A stretch of 64,000 bases of DNA from DAIMFL01 sp964372215. Lineage in GTDB: Bacteria > Pseudomonadota > Alphaproteobacteria > Dongiales > Dongiaceae. Within the stretch, counting starts at the first letter, position 1. Every line of letters starts with the position of its first letter. This document shows positions 10,820 through 19,892 of the stretch, one piece after another. Below the pieces are notes generated by a model. It was not told the DNA's origin. It did no database searches and saw only the letters and a program-made list of their open reading frames with translations. Position numbers and translations under genes: made by a program. The stretch covers positions 73,373 to 137,372 of the forward strand of contig CAYJQC010000013.1 of NCBI GenBank assembly GCA_964372215.1, in the 5' to 3' direction.

Positions 10820-11830
10820 ATGGACATTCGTGACGGCTTCCTCGACAGCATCGGCAACACCCCGCTGATCCGCCTCAAGGCGGCCTCGGCGGCGACCGGC
10901 TGCACGATTCTCGGCAAGGCCGAGTTCCTGAATCCCGGCGGCTCGGTCAAGGACCGCGCGGCGCTGGCAATCGTCCGCGACGCCGAGGCCAGCGGTCGGC
11001 TCCGGCCGGGCGGGATAATCGTCGAGGGCACCGCCGGCAACACCGGGATCGGGCTGGCACTGGTGGCGAACGCCCGCGGCTATCGCTGCGTGATCGTCAT
11101 CCCGGAGACCCAGTCCCAGGAAAAGAAGGACATGCTGCGGCTGTGCGGCGCCGACCTGCGGGAGGTGCCCGCGGTGCCCTACAAGAACCCCGAGAACTAC
11201 GTCCACGTATCGCGGCGCCTCGCCGAGGAGCTGGCGCAGCGCGAGCCGAACGGCGCGATCTGGGCCAACCAGTTCGACAACACCGCCAACCGCCAGGGTC
11301 ACTACCAGACCACCGGGCCGGAGATCTGGCGCCAGACCGACGGCAAGGTCGACGGCTTCATCTGCGCGGTCGGCACCGGCGGCACGCTGGCGGGCACCGG
11401 CATGGCGCTCAAGGAGCGCAATCCGAAGATCCGCATCGGCCTGGCCGATCCGCAGGGGGCCGCACTCTATAACTTCTACAAGCACGGCGAGCTCAAGTCC
11501 GAGGGCAGCTCGATCACCGAGGGCATCGGCCAGGGCCGCATCACGAAGAACCTCGAGGACGCGCCGATCGACGAGGCCTACCAGATTCCGGATGCCGAGA
11601 TGCTGCCGATCGTCTTCGACCTGCTGAAGCACGAGGGGCTGTGCCTGGGCGGCTCGAGCGGCATCAACGTCGCCGGCGCCATCCGCCTGGCGCGCGATCT
11701 CGGGCCGGGCTGCACCGTGGTCACCGTGCTCTGCGATTCCGGGACGCGCTACCAGAGCAAGATGTTCAACCCGGCCTTCCTGAAGTCGAAGAACCTGCCC
11801 TGGCCGGACTGGCTGGAGGACAAGCCATGA
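10820..11830 (+). CDS. cysK: Cysteine synthase A-like PLP enzyme
   Basis: A 336-residue fold-type II PLP enzyme that makes cysteine from O-acetylserine and sulfide. The PLP lysine is K44 in GGSVKDRAA. The substrate loop is EGTAGNTG rather than the usual TSGNTG, the phosphate loop is GTGGTLAGTG, and SSGINVAGAI lies near the end. The C-terminal tail TRYQSKMFNPAFL is typical of an alphaproteobacterial cysteine synthase subgroup. The family overlaps functionally with beta-cyanoalanine synthase, which condenses cysteine and cyanide. It leads a seven-gene run; its stop overlaps the next ATG (ATGA). A 119-base gap upstream could hold the operon promoter. Confidence 0.88.
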   Translation: MDIRDGFLDSIGNTPLIRLKAASAATGCTILGKAEFLNPGGSVKDRAALAIVRDAEASGRLRPGGIIVEGTAGNTGIGLALVANARGYRCVIVIPETQSQEKKDMLRLCGADLREVPAVPYKNPENYVHVSRRLAEELAQREPNGAIWANQFDNTANRQGHYQTTGPEIWRQTDGKVDGFICAVGTGGTLAGTGMALKERNPKIRIGLADPQGAALYNFYKHGELKSEGSSITEGIGQGRITKNLEDAPIDEAYQIPDAEMLPIVFDLLKHEGLCLGGSSGINVAGAIRLARDLGPGCTVVTVLCDSGTRYQSKMFNPAFLKSKNLPWPDWLEDKP

Positions 11831-12552
11831 CCGACGCAACCGCAGGCGAGGCGATCTGCCGTGCGGACGGCTACGCCTGGCGCTGCGACGCGGTGGTGGC
11901 CGCCGCCGACGCCGCCGGCATCCGCCTCGACCGCACCGTGTTCTATCCGTCCGGCGGCGGACAGCCCGGCGACAGCGGGGTGCTGCGCCTGGCCGACGGC
12001 AGCGAGATCCGCATCGTCGACGCGGTCAAGGCCGACGGCCCCGACAGCGTGCTGCACATCCCGGCCGAGGGTGCGTCCCTGCCGGCGCCGGGCACGAAGA
12101 TCACCGCCGAGATCGACTGGGACCGCCGGCACCGGCTGATGCGCATGCACACCTGCCTGCACCTGCTCTGCGCCGTGGTCAGCGGCGACGTGACCGGCGG
12201 CCAGGTCGGCGACGGCAAGGGCCGCCTCGATTTCAACCTGCCCGACACCAGGCTCGACAAGGACGAGATCACCGCGGCGCTCAACCGGCTGATCGCCGAG
12301 GATCACGCCGTCAGCGTGCGCTGGATCAGCGACGCCGAGCTGGCGGCCAAGCCCGAGCTGGTGCGCACCATGTCGGTGCAGCCGCCGGCCGGCGCGGGCC
12401 GGGTTCGGCTGCTCGACATCGCGGATGTCGATCTGCAGCCCTGCGGCGGCACCCATGTCGCACGAACCGGCGAAATCGGCGCCATCGAAGTGACCAAGAT
12501 CGAGAACAAGGGACGTCAGAACCGCCGCATCAACGTCGCGTTCAAGGACTAG
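11827..12552 (+). CDS. AlaX-type trans-editing alanyl-tRNA deacylase
   Basis: A 241-residue stand-alone protein matching the editing half of alanyl-tRNA synthetase. The zinc ligands are visible: H108 and H112 in HTCLH, and C206 and H210 in CGGTH. The N-terminal beta-barrel segment holds FYPSGGGQPGDSG. AlaX proteins hydrolyse Ser-tRNA(Ala) and sometimes Gly-tRNA(Ala). The length fits AlaX-M/L types. Its start overlaps the cysK stop by four bases, so translation is coupled to cysteine synthase. A serine-handling editing factor next to an enzyme of serine-to-cysteine metabolism is suggestive, but the link is inferred. Confidence 0.87.
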   Translation: MTDATAGEAICRADGYAWRCDAVVAAADAAGIRLDRTVFYPSGGGQPGDSGVLRLADGSEIRIVDAVKADGPDSVLHIPAEGASLPAPGTKITAEIDWDRRHRLMRMHTCLHLLCAVVSGDVTGGQVGDGKGRLDFNLPDTRLDKDEITAALNRLIAEDHAVSVRWISDAELAAKPELVRTMSVQPPAGAGRVRLLDIADVDLQPCGGTHVARTGEIGAIEVTKIENKGRQNRRINVAFKD

Positions 12553-12592
12553 CCAGTCCGGTACAATCCAGCAGGGACGGAAACCGTCGACC

Positions 12593-13444
12593 ATGACTTA
12601 TGCCAATCCAGAAAGCCTGGTCAGCACGGCGTGGCTGGCAGATCACCTGAGTTCGCCCGACATCCGCATCGTCGACGCCACCTACTATCTGCCGATGCAG
12701 AACAAGGATGCGCGCGCCGAGTACAGCCAGCGGCACATTCCCGGCGCGGTGTTCTTCGACATCGACGAAATCGCCGACACCGGCGTCGATCTGCCCCACA
12801 TGCTGCCGAGCCCCGAGAAGTTCTCCGCCCGCATGCGCAAGCTCGGCCTCGGCGACGGCAACCGCATCATCGTCTATGACGGCCAGGGCCTGATGAGCGC
12901 GGCGCGGGTCTGGTGGGCGCTACGCGCTTTCGGCCACAAGGACGTCGCCGTGCTCGACGGCGGCCTGCCGAAATGGCTGGCGGAGGGACGGCCGGTCGAG
13001 GACCTGCCGCCGATGCCGCGCGAGCGCCATTTCACCGCGCGCGTCGATCATTCCAAGGTGCGCGACATCGGCCAGGTCCGCGCCAACCTGACCGGGCGGC
13101 GCGAGCAGCTGCTCGATGCCCGCAGCGCCGGCCGCTTCGACGGCACCGAGCCGGAGATCTGGCCGGGCCGGCGCAGCGGCCACATCCCCGGCAGCCTCAA
13201 CCTGCCCTACACCGACCTGCTCGATCCCGCCGACAAGACCTTTCTGCCGGCCGAACGCCTGCGAGAGAGATTCCGCGCCGCCGGCGTCGACCCGAACCGT
13301 CCGGTGGTGACGAGCTGCGGGTCCGGGATCACCGCCTGCGTGCTCGCCCTCGGCCTGCATCTCATCGGCCACAAGGACGTGGCGGTGTATGATGGGTCCT
13401 GGGCCGAGTGGGGCCTCCCCGGCGACACCCCCGTGGAACCCTGA
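12593..13444 (+). CDS. sseA: 3-mercaptopyruvate sulfurtransferase
   Basis: A 283-residue two-rhodanese-domain enzyme. The N-terminal domain (about 10-135) lacks the catalytic cysteine. The C-terminal domain has C242 in CGSGIT, the six-residue loop that marks mercaptopyruvate sulfurtransferases, rather than CRKGVT of thiosulfate rhodaneses. The linker GRFDGTEPEIWPGRRSGHIP is typical of SseA. The enzyme moves sulfur from 3-mercaptopyruvate to thiols or to cyanide, giving thiocyanate. It lies 40 bases after alaX and 17 bases before the GNAT gene, within the same transcription unit as cysteine synthase. Confidence 0.93.
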   Translation: MTYANPESLVSTAWLADHLSSPDIRIVDATYYLPMQNKDARAEYSQRHIPGAVFFDIDEIADTGVDLPHMLPSPEKFSARMRKLGLGDGNRIIVYDGQGLMSAARVWWALRAFGHKDVAVLDGGLPKWLAEGRPVEDLPPMPRERHFTARVDHSKVRDIGQVRANLTGRREQLLDARSAGRFDGTEPEIWPGRRSGHIPGSLNLPYTDLLDPADKTFLPAERLRERFRAAGVDPNRPVVTSCGSGITACVLALGLHLIGHKDVAVYDGSWAEWGLPGDTPVEP

Positions 13445-13461
13445 CCGACCGGCTCCGCGCG

Positions 13462-14448
13462 ATGCAGATCAGGACCTATGTCGACGCCGATTTCGACGCC
13501 GTCGTGGCGCTGTGGGACGTCGTCGGGATCAGCGTTCCCTACAACGATCCGGCGGCCGACATCCCGCGCGCGACCGCATCGCCGAACGCGCGGCTCTATG
13601 TCGGCGAGCGCGACGGCAGGCTGGTGGGCACCATCCTGGTGGGCCATGACGGCCATCGCGGCTGGCTCTACAAGCTTGCGGTCGCGCCCGATTACCGCCG
13701 CCAGGGGCTCGGTCGCAAGCTGGTCGCGCAGGCCGAAACCTGGCTCGCCGCCCAGGGCATGCCCAAGGTCGAGCTGATGATTCGCGACAGCAACGCCGCG
13801 GTGCGCGATTTCTACGTCCGGCTGGGCTTCATGGTGGCGCCGCGCATCGTCATGCAGAAGGGCCTGTGGCGGAGCCACGCCAATCCGATCGGGGACAGGC
13901 TAGAAGTCGTCATCACCCATCTGGAAATGCTGGCGCGACCGCGGCATCCTAGCCGGCCGCATCCACCCGGCAAGCACGCGCTGCTGCGGGCCGAGATGCC
14001 GAGCGTGGCGTTCTATCGCTTTCTCTACAACACGGTCGGCGAGCCTTGGTTCTGGTACGAGCGGCGGCGCATGAGCGACGAGATTCTTTCCGCCATCGTC
14101 ACCGATCCGAAGGTGGAGATCTTCGTCCTCTACGCCGAGGGCACGCCCGCCGGCTATGTCGAGCTCGACCGCCGCAAGGACCCGGAGATCGACATCGCCC
14201 TGTTCGGCATTATGCCGCAGGCGATCGGCCGCGGCCTCGGCTCGTTCCTGCTCGACTGGGCGATCGCCCAGGCCTGGAGCTACGAGCCGGCGCGGCTGAC
14301 CGTCAACACCTGCACCCTCGACCATCCCAAGGCATTGCAGGTCTACCAGCGCGCCGGCTTCGTGCCGGTACGGCAGGAGCGCAAGGTGATCGACGACCCG
14401 CGCGCCCTCGGCCTGATCCCCGCGCATATCGAGCCGCGCCGGCCGTGA
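13462..14448 (+). CDS. Tandem GNAT acetyltransferase (two domains)
   Basis: A 328-residue protein made of two GNAT N-acetyltransferase domains. The first (about 1-150) resembles YpeA: acetyl-CoA loop VAPDYRRQGLGRKLV and DFYVRLGF. The second (about 175-320) has IMPQAIGRGLGSFLL and KALQVYQRAGF. The join is around residues 155-175, rich in Arg, Pro and His (RPRHPSRPHPPGKH). The ATG at 13462 is preferred because it matches the start of the YpeA-type domain; the longer frame overlaps sseA. The stop overlaps the next gene's GTG start. The acetylated substrate is unknown; amines, amino acids or ribosomal-protein N-termini are possibilities in this superfamily. Confidence 0.85.
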   Translation: MQIRTYVDADFDAVVALWDVVGISVPYNDPAADIPRATASPNARLYVGERDGRLVGTILVGHDGHRGWLYKLAVAPDYRRQGLGRKLVAQAETWLAAQGMPKVELMIRDSNAAVRDFYVRLGFMVAPRIVMQKGLWRSHANPIGDRLEVVITHLEMLARPRHPSRPHPPGKHALLRAEMPSVAFYRFLYNTVGEPWFWYERRRMSDEILSAIVTDPKVEIFVLYAEGTPAGYVELDRRKDPEIDIALFGIMPQAIGRGLGSFLLDWAIAQAWSYEPARLTVNTCTLDHPKALQVYQRAGFVPVRQERKVIDDPRALGLIPAHIEPRRP

Positions 14449-14753
14449 CCGATCGGCCGCGGCAGGGGCAGCTGAGCCGCCTGGCCGAGGCCGGGCGGCG
14501 GCCGGTCCACATCACCATCGACGGCCGCCCAGCGGCCGCGCTCGACGGCGACACCCTGCTGACCGCGCTGCTGCTCGCCGGGCGCCGGATCCGCGAGTCC
14601 GAGTTCGGCGACGGGCCGCGCGCCGGGTTCTGCCTGATGGGCGCCTGCCAGGACTGCTGGGTCACGCTCGCCGGCGGCGGCCGCGTGCGCGCCTGCTCGA
14701 CCTATGTGCGCGATGGGCTGGCCGTGCTGACCGGCGGGACGCCGGAGGGCTGA
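14445..14753 (+). CDS. [2Fe-2S] small subunit of HcnABC/opine-type dehydrogenase
   Basis: A 102-residue plant-type ferredoxin-like protein that starts at a GTG overlapping the GNAT stop (GTGA). It matches the N-terminal [2Fe-2S] region of sarcosine oxidase alpha and the HcnA/OoxX type small subunits. Three of the expected cluster cysteines sit in GFCLMGACQDC and the fourth in RVRACST. The front half (VHITIDGRPAAALDGDTLL) is the beta-grasp. The protein passes electrons between the flavin subunits and an acceptor. The length agrees with HcnA (about 100 residues). Its stop overlaps the ATG of the next gene, which implies stoichiometric translation. Confidence 0.85.
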   Translation: MTDRPRQGQLSRLAEAGRRPVHITIDGRPAAALDGDTLLTALLLAGRRIRESEFGDGPRAGFCLMGACQDCWVTLAGGGRVRACSTYVRDGLAVLTGGTPEG

Positions 14754-16147
14754 TGATGCCGCGCGTCCTGATCGTCGGCGCCGGTCCGGCGGGCACGCGC
14801 GCCACCGCGACCCTGGTCGCCCACGGCGTGATGCCGATCGTGGTCGACGAGGCACCGCGCAGTGGCGGCCAGATCTATCGCCGGCCGCCGCCCGATGCCG
14901 GCTTCGTGCGGCCGGCCGGCGCGCTCTACGGGCACTCGGCCGCGAAGGCGACGGCGCTGCACGCGGCCTTCGACGGGCTCGCCGGGCGCATCGACTATCG
15001 CGCGGCCACGCTGGTTTGGAACATTGCCGAGCGTTGCGCGCACACCGTGCGCGACGGCAAGTCCGAGGCGGTCACGTTCGACCGACTGGTGCTGGCGACC
15101 GGCGCGATGGACCGGGTGATCCCATTCCCCGGCTGGACCACCCCCGGCGTGTTCACCCTGGGCGGCGCGCAGATCGCGCTGAAGCATCAGGGCTGCGCCG
15201 TCGGCCGGCGGGTGGTGTTTCTGGGCACCGGGCCGCTGCTCTATTTGGTCGCCTGGCAGTACGCCAGGGCCGGTGCAGAGGTCGCCGGCGTTCTCGACAC
15301 CGCGCCGTTCGCGCGGCGCCTCGCCGCCCTGCCCCGGCTGCTCGCCGGTGCAGGCCACCTGCTGCAGGGTGCCCGGTATGTCGCCGCGCTGCTGGCGCGC
15401 GGCATCACGGTCGAGACCGGGATACGGCCGATCGCGGTGCAGGGCGGCGACAGCGTCGCCGCGCTCACCTATCGCGACGCCGGCGGCGCCACGCGGGACC
15501 TGCCCTGCGACGCCGTCGCCTTCGGCTACGGCCTCGAGCCCGAGACCCAGCTCGCCGACCTCGCGGGCTGCCGCTTCGAGTTCGACCCGGTGACGATGAC
15601 ATGGCTGCCGCAAGCGGACGCCGCGGGCCGCGCCATCGGGGCGGCGGGGGTCTATCTCGCCGGCGACGGGGCGGCGATCGGCGGGGCCGATGTCGCCGAA
15701 CTCGCCGGCGAGCGCGCGGCGCTGGCGCTGCTCGCCGATCTCGGCCGCCCGGTATCGACGCGACGCCATGCCGCCATCGACCGGCGGTTGCGCCGGCTGG
15801 CGCGCTTCCGCGCCGGGCTGGACAGCGCGTTTCCGTTTCCCGCCGAGCTTGCGGCGGCGATCGAAGACTCCACCATCCTGTGCCGCTGCGAGGCGATCCG
15901 GGCTGGCGACCTGCGGGCGGCGGCGCTGGGTCCGTTCGCCGGCGACGAGATGAACCGCGCCAAGGCCCTTACCCGGGTCGGCATGGGCCGTTGCCAGGGC
16001 CGGGTCTGCGGGCCGGCGGCCAGGCTGGTGCTGGCCGCCGCGCTCGGGCGGCCAGTCGCCGAGGTCGGCCGTTTCAGGCCGCAGCCGCCGATCAAGCCGA
16101 TTTCTGCCGCCGTCCTGGCATCGGCGGCGCCGACGGCGACCCCATGA
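14753..16147 (+). CDS. FAD/NAD-type flavoprotein subunit with BFD-like Fe-S domain (HcnB/OoxA type)
   Basis: A 464-residue flavoprotein. It opens with an FAD dinucleotide-binding motif (VLIVGAGPAGTRA) and has a second Rossmann segment (VVFLGTGPLLYLVAWQYA). Near the C-terminus is a BFD-like [2Fe-2S] region with CRCEAI and GMGRCQGRVCG, the four-cysteine pattern found in HcnB, OoxA and proline or opine dehydrogenase A subunits. The length equals the usual HcnB size. Together with the neighbouring [2Fe-2S] and DAO-type subunits it should form a membrane-associated amine or amino-acid dehydrogenase that hands electrons to the respiratory chain. Two ATGs lie at 14753 and 14756; the first overlaps the preceding stop. 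Confidence 0.87.
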   Translation: MMPRVLIVGAGPAGTRATATLVAHGVMPIVVDEAPRSGGQIYRRPPPDAGFVRPAGALYGHSAAKATALHAAFDGLAGRIDYRAATLVWNIAERCAHTVRDGKSEAVTFDRLVLATGAMDRVIPFPGWTTPGVFTLGGAQIALKHQGCAVGRRVVFLGTGPLLYLVAWQYARAGAEVAGVLDTAPFARRLAALPRLLAGAGHLLQGARYVAALLARGITVETGIRPIAVQGGDSVAALTYRDAGGATRDLPCDAVAFGYGLEPETQLADLAGCRFEFDPVTMTWLPQADAAGRAIGAAGVYLAGDGAAIGGADVAELAGERAALALLADLGRPVSTRRHAAIDRRLRRLARFRAGLDSAFPFPAELAAAIEDSTILCRCEAIRAGDLRAAALGPFAGDEMNRAKALTRVGMGRCQGRVCGPAARLVLAAALGRPVAEVGRFRPQPPIKPISAAVLASAAPTATP

Positions 16148-17262
16148 GCGCGCCGGAGACGACCGAGGTCTGCATCGTCGGCGGCGGCATCGTCGGCGGC
16201 GCCGCCGCCCTGTTCCTGCGCCGCCGCGGCGTGCCGGTGGTGCTGCTCGAACGCGATCGCTGCGGCATCCGGGCGAGCGGCGTCAATTTCGGCGGCGTGC
16301 GCCACCAGGGCCGCGACCTGCGCGAGATCCCGCTGTCGCTGCGCGGCCGCGATATCTGGCGCGACCTGCCGGCGCATATCGGCATCGACGGCGAGCTGAC
16401 CCGCAGCGGCCATCTGCGGCTGGCGCGCGACGACGCGCACATGGCGGTGCTCGAGCAATATCGCGACGCGGTTGCCGAGTTCGGCATCGAGCTCGAGCTG
16501 CTCGACCGCGCCGCCCTGGCCGGGCGCTTCGCGTGGATCGGACCGGCGGCGTTCGGCGGCTCGCTCTGCGCGCTCGACGGCCACGCCAATCCGCGGCTGG
16601 TGAGCCCGGCCTTTGCCGCCGCGGCGCGCGCCGCCGGTGCCGAGCTGCGCGAGGGTGTCGAGATCGCGGCGGTGGAACGCGATCGCGGCGGATTTCGCCT
16701 GACCACGTCTGCCGGATCGACGCTCGCCTGCCGTGTGCTGGTCAACGCCGCGGGCGCCTGGGGCAACCGCATCGCCGCCGCGTTCGGAGAGGCCGTGCCG
16801 ATGCGGCCGGAGGTGCCACAGATGATGGTGACCGAGCCCGCGCCCCATCGCGTCGCGCCGGTGCTCGGCGTCGTCGGCGGCGATCTCTATCTGCGGCAGA
16901 TTCCGCGCGGCAACGTCATCTTCGGCGGCGGCGAGGGCCAGGCCGACGGCAACGATTTCCGGCGCAGCCGGCCAGTGCCCGAAACCGCCGCGCGGGCGGC
17001 CGCCATGGCGGGGCGGATCGTGCCGTTCGTTGCCGATCTCGCGGTCATCCGCCTGTGGAGCGGCGTCGACGGCACCACCGAAGATGGCTGCCCGGTGGTC
17101 GGACCAAGCCGCACCGCCGCCGGCCTATTTCACGCCTTCGGGTTCTGCGGCCACGGATTCCAGCTCGGCCCTGCCGCGGCGCTTGTGCTCACAGAACTGA
17201 TCGTGGACGGTGCCACCTCGACGGCGATCGACGGATTGGACATCGGGCGCTTTGCCCCATGA
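16144..17262 (+). CDS. DAO-family FAD oxidoreductase subunit (HcnC/OoxB type)
   Basis: A 372-residue FAD enzyme of the D-amino-acid oxidase/glycine oxidase class, the likely catalytic subunit. The FAD motif is CIVGGGIVGGAAALFLRRRG at residues 10-29. The family segments RASGVNFGGVRHQGR, LVNAAGAWGNRIA and the C-terminal GVDGTTEDGCPVVGPS are present. It ends with GFCGHGFQLGPA, the conserved second FAD contact. Relatives oxidise glycine (HcnC), sarcosine, D-amino acids, proline or opines. HcnC is usually about 415 residues, so at 372 this is closer in length to glycine/opine oxidases. The ATG overlaps the previous stop (ATGA). It ends the seven-gene run. Confidence 0.87.
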   Translation: MSAPETTEVCIVGGGIVGGAAALFLRRRGVPVVLLERDRCGIRASGVNFGGVRHQGRDLREIPLSLRGRDIWRDLPAHIGIDGELTRSGHLRLARDDAHMAVLEQYRDAVAEFGIELELLDRAALAGRFAWIGPAAFGGSLCALDGHANPRLVSPAFAAAARAAGAELREGVEIAAVERDRGGFRLTTSAGSTLACRVLVNAAGAWGNRIAAAFGEAVPMRPEVPQMMVTEPAPHRVAPVLGVVGGDLYLRQIPRGNVIFGGGEGQADGNDFRRSRPVPETAARAAAMAGRIVPFVADLAVIRLWSGVDGTTEDGCPVVGPSRTAAGLFHAFGFCGHGFQLGPAAALVLTELIVDGATSTAIDGLDIGRFAP

Positions 17263-17455
17263 CAATCCGCGGTGCCCCTGCGACATTCGCGCGAAATGCC
17301 CCGGCCCCGCGAGACTGCTTGACCGTCGGCCCGAGATGCTGGATAGGCTCATTGGGCATCGGTAAGCCGATGCGGACAATGACCTCGATCGCCGCGCCGG
17401 TATCGCCGGGCGGACCGATCCGCAGCCCCTCACGGCCGCAGGTGACCTCGTTTCG

Positions 17456-17959
17456 ATGACCTTCGACCTCAGCTATCGGCGAATACAACCCGCGGAGGTT
17501 GTGCACCCTGCGATCCTCGGCGTCGCCAAGTACGTCGACGCCAAGCGCTGCGACCGGCCGTTTGCGACGCGCCGCGACATCCTGCCCGAGGAAATCGCCT
17601 TCGCCCTCGGGCGCATCATCATCATGGATGTGAAGTACGATCCCCTGGATTTCGTCTATCGCCTCTACGGCAGCGAGATTTCCCACGGCGATCACGACGA
17701 GGTCACCAAGAAATCGGTCCACGACCAGCGCCCCGACCGATATCGGGAAAGCTTGCTGGCCTGCTATTCAGAGGCAGTCACCGCACGCGAGACGGTCTAT
17801 CACGAAATGACGGTGAGCGATGGCCAGCGCCTGGTCAGCTACCAGCGCGGACTGATTCCGCTGTCCGACGACGCCCAGGTGGTCAACATGCTGCTCAGCG
17901 TCACCTGGTGGAACAGCGACCTCAACGTGCTGTGGGACGAGTTCCTCGCCCAGGGGTGA
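17456..17959 (+). CDS. PAS-domain protein of unknown function
   Basis: A 167-residue soluble protein resembling the stand-alone PAS proteins common in Rhodospirillales. The middle (about 45-140) fits a PAS core: ALGRIIIMDVKYDPLDFVYRLYGSEI, then a helical DRYRESLLACYSEAV and a C-terminal strand region (YQRGLIPLSDD). No output domain is attached, so it may act as a sensor subunit for another protein. The start follows a 193-base gap after the dehydrogenase operon in which I see no clear promoter. It is convergent with aapP, whose end is 12 bases away. The ligand cannot be inferred. Confidence 0.7.
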   Translation: MTFDLSYRRIQPAEVVHPAILGVAKYVDAKRCDRPFATRRDILPEEIAFALGRIIIMDVKYDPLDFVYRLYGSEISHGDHDEVTKKSVHDQRPDRYRESLLACYSEAVTARETVYHEMTVSDGQRLVSYQRGLIPLSDDAQVVNMLLSVTWWNSDLNVLWDEFLAQG

Positions 17960-17971
17960 TGCGCCCCCGCC

Positions 17972-18754
<783 letters not shown>

Positions 18755-18765
18755 CTGTCTTCTCC

Positions 18766-19890
18766 TCAGCGCCGCTTGTGGCCGGTGTGCAGCTTTTGCT
18801 CCAGATAGACGCTGTAGCGCGACATGCTGAAGCAGAACATGAAATACACGAGGCCGGCAAACACGAAGCCCTCCTTCGACAGCCCGGCCCAGTTGGCGTC
18901 GCGGGTCGACTGCTGCACCGTGCCGAGCAGTTCGAACAGCCCGATGATGAGGACCAGGGTGGTGTCCTTGAACAGGCCGATGAAGGTGTTGACGATGCCG
19001 GGAATCGAGATCTTGAGCGCCTGGGGCAGAATGATCAGCCCCATCATCTGCCAGTAGCCGAGGCCGAGCGCCATCGCCCCCTCGTACTGTCCGCGCGGGA
19101 TCGCCTGCAGGCCGCCGCGCACCACCTCGGCCATGTAGGCGGCGCCGAACAGGGCGATGCCGATCATCGCCCGCAGCAGCTTGTCGAAGGTCACGCCGGA
19201 GGGCAGGAACAGCGGCAGCATCACCGAGGCCATGAACAGGACGGTGATCAGCGGCACCGCGCGCACGAACTCGATGAACGCCACGCACAGCATCCGGATG
19301 ACCGGCAGCTCGGATCGTCGACCGATCGCCAGCAGGATGCCGAGCGGCAGCGAGAACACGATGCCGACGATGCCGAGGATCAGGGTCAGCATCAGCCCGC
19401 CCCAGAGCGAGGTCTCGACCGTCGGCAGGCCGAGCCCGCCGTAGAACAGGAAGAACGAGATCACCGGCAGGATCAGGAACACGAAGCCGGCCAGGTACTT
19501 CTTGCCCGGCACCTTGTCGACCAGGAGCGGAACCGCGGTCGCGATGAACAGGATGAAGGCCAGGTCGACGCGCCAGCGCTCCTCGATCGGATAGCGCCCG
19601 TAGATGAACTGGCCGAAGCGGGCCCGCACCATGGTCCAGCACGCGCCTTCGGCGACACAGACGTCGCGCGACGTTCCTTCCTGAAAATTCGCCGAGACCA
19701 GCGCCCAATTGATGAAGGGCGGCACGACGAGATAGACGATGTACAGCGCCGCCAGCGTCAACGCGGTGTTGAAGGGCGACGAGAACAGGTTCTGGCGCAG
19801 CCAGCCGACCACGCCGACCGTGCTGCCCGGCGGCGGCAGGTTCGGATGCTGGCCGGGCGCGTAATGCTCGGAGACTGTCTGATCGGTCAT
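18766..19890 (-). CDS. aapM: General L-amino-acid ABC transporter permease AapM
   Basis: A 374-residue inner-membrane permease. Unlike short His/Glu-type permeases it has a long N-terminal half with extra helices (LTLAALYIVYLVVPPFINW, LAFILFIATAVPLLV, FVFLILPVISFFLFY) before the transport domain. This is characteristic of AapQ/AapM. The core holds SLPLGILLAIGRRS, RAVPLITVLFM and the docking loop EGAMALGLGYWQMMGLIILPQ. A cysteine-bearing periplasmic loop (SRDVCVAEGACW) is also typical of AapM. The start at 19890 has GGAG about nine bases upstream and lies two bases after the aapQ stop. It should form the channel with AapQ. Confidence 0.92.
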   Translation of the reverse strand: MTDQTVSEHYAPGQHPNLPPPGSTVGVVGWLRQNLFSSPFNTALTLAALYIVYLVVPPFINWALVSANFQEGTSRDVCVAEGACWTMVRARFGQFIYGRYPIEERWRVDLAFILFIATAVPLLVDKVPGKKYLAGFVFLILPVISFFLFYGGLGLPTVETSLWGGLMLTLILGIVGIVFSLPLGILLAIGRRSELPVIRMLCVAFIEFVRAVPLITVLFMASVMLPLFLPSGVTFDKLLRAMIGIALFGAAYMAEVVRGGLQAIPRGQYEGAMALGLGYWQMMGLIILPQALKISIPGIVNTFIGLFKDTTLVLIIGLFELLGTVQQSTRDANWAGLSKEGFVFAGLVYFMFCFSMSRYSVYLEQKLHTGHKRR

Positions 19891-19892
19891 GC

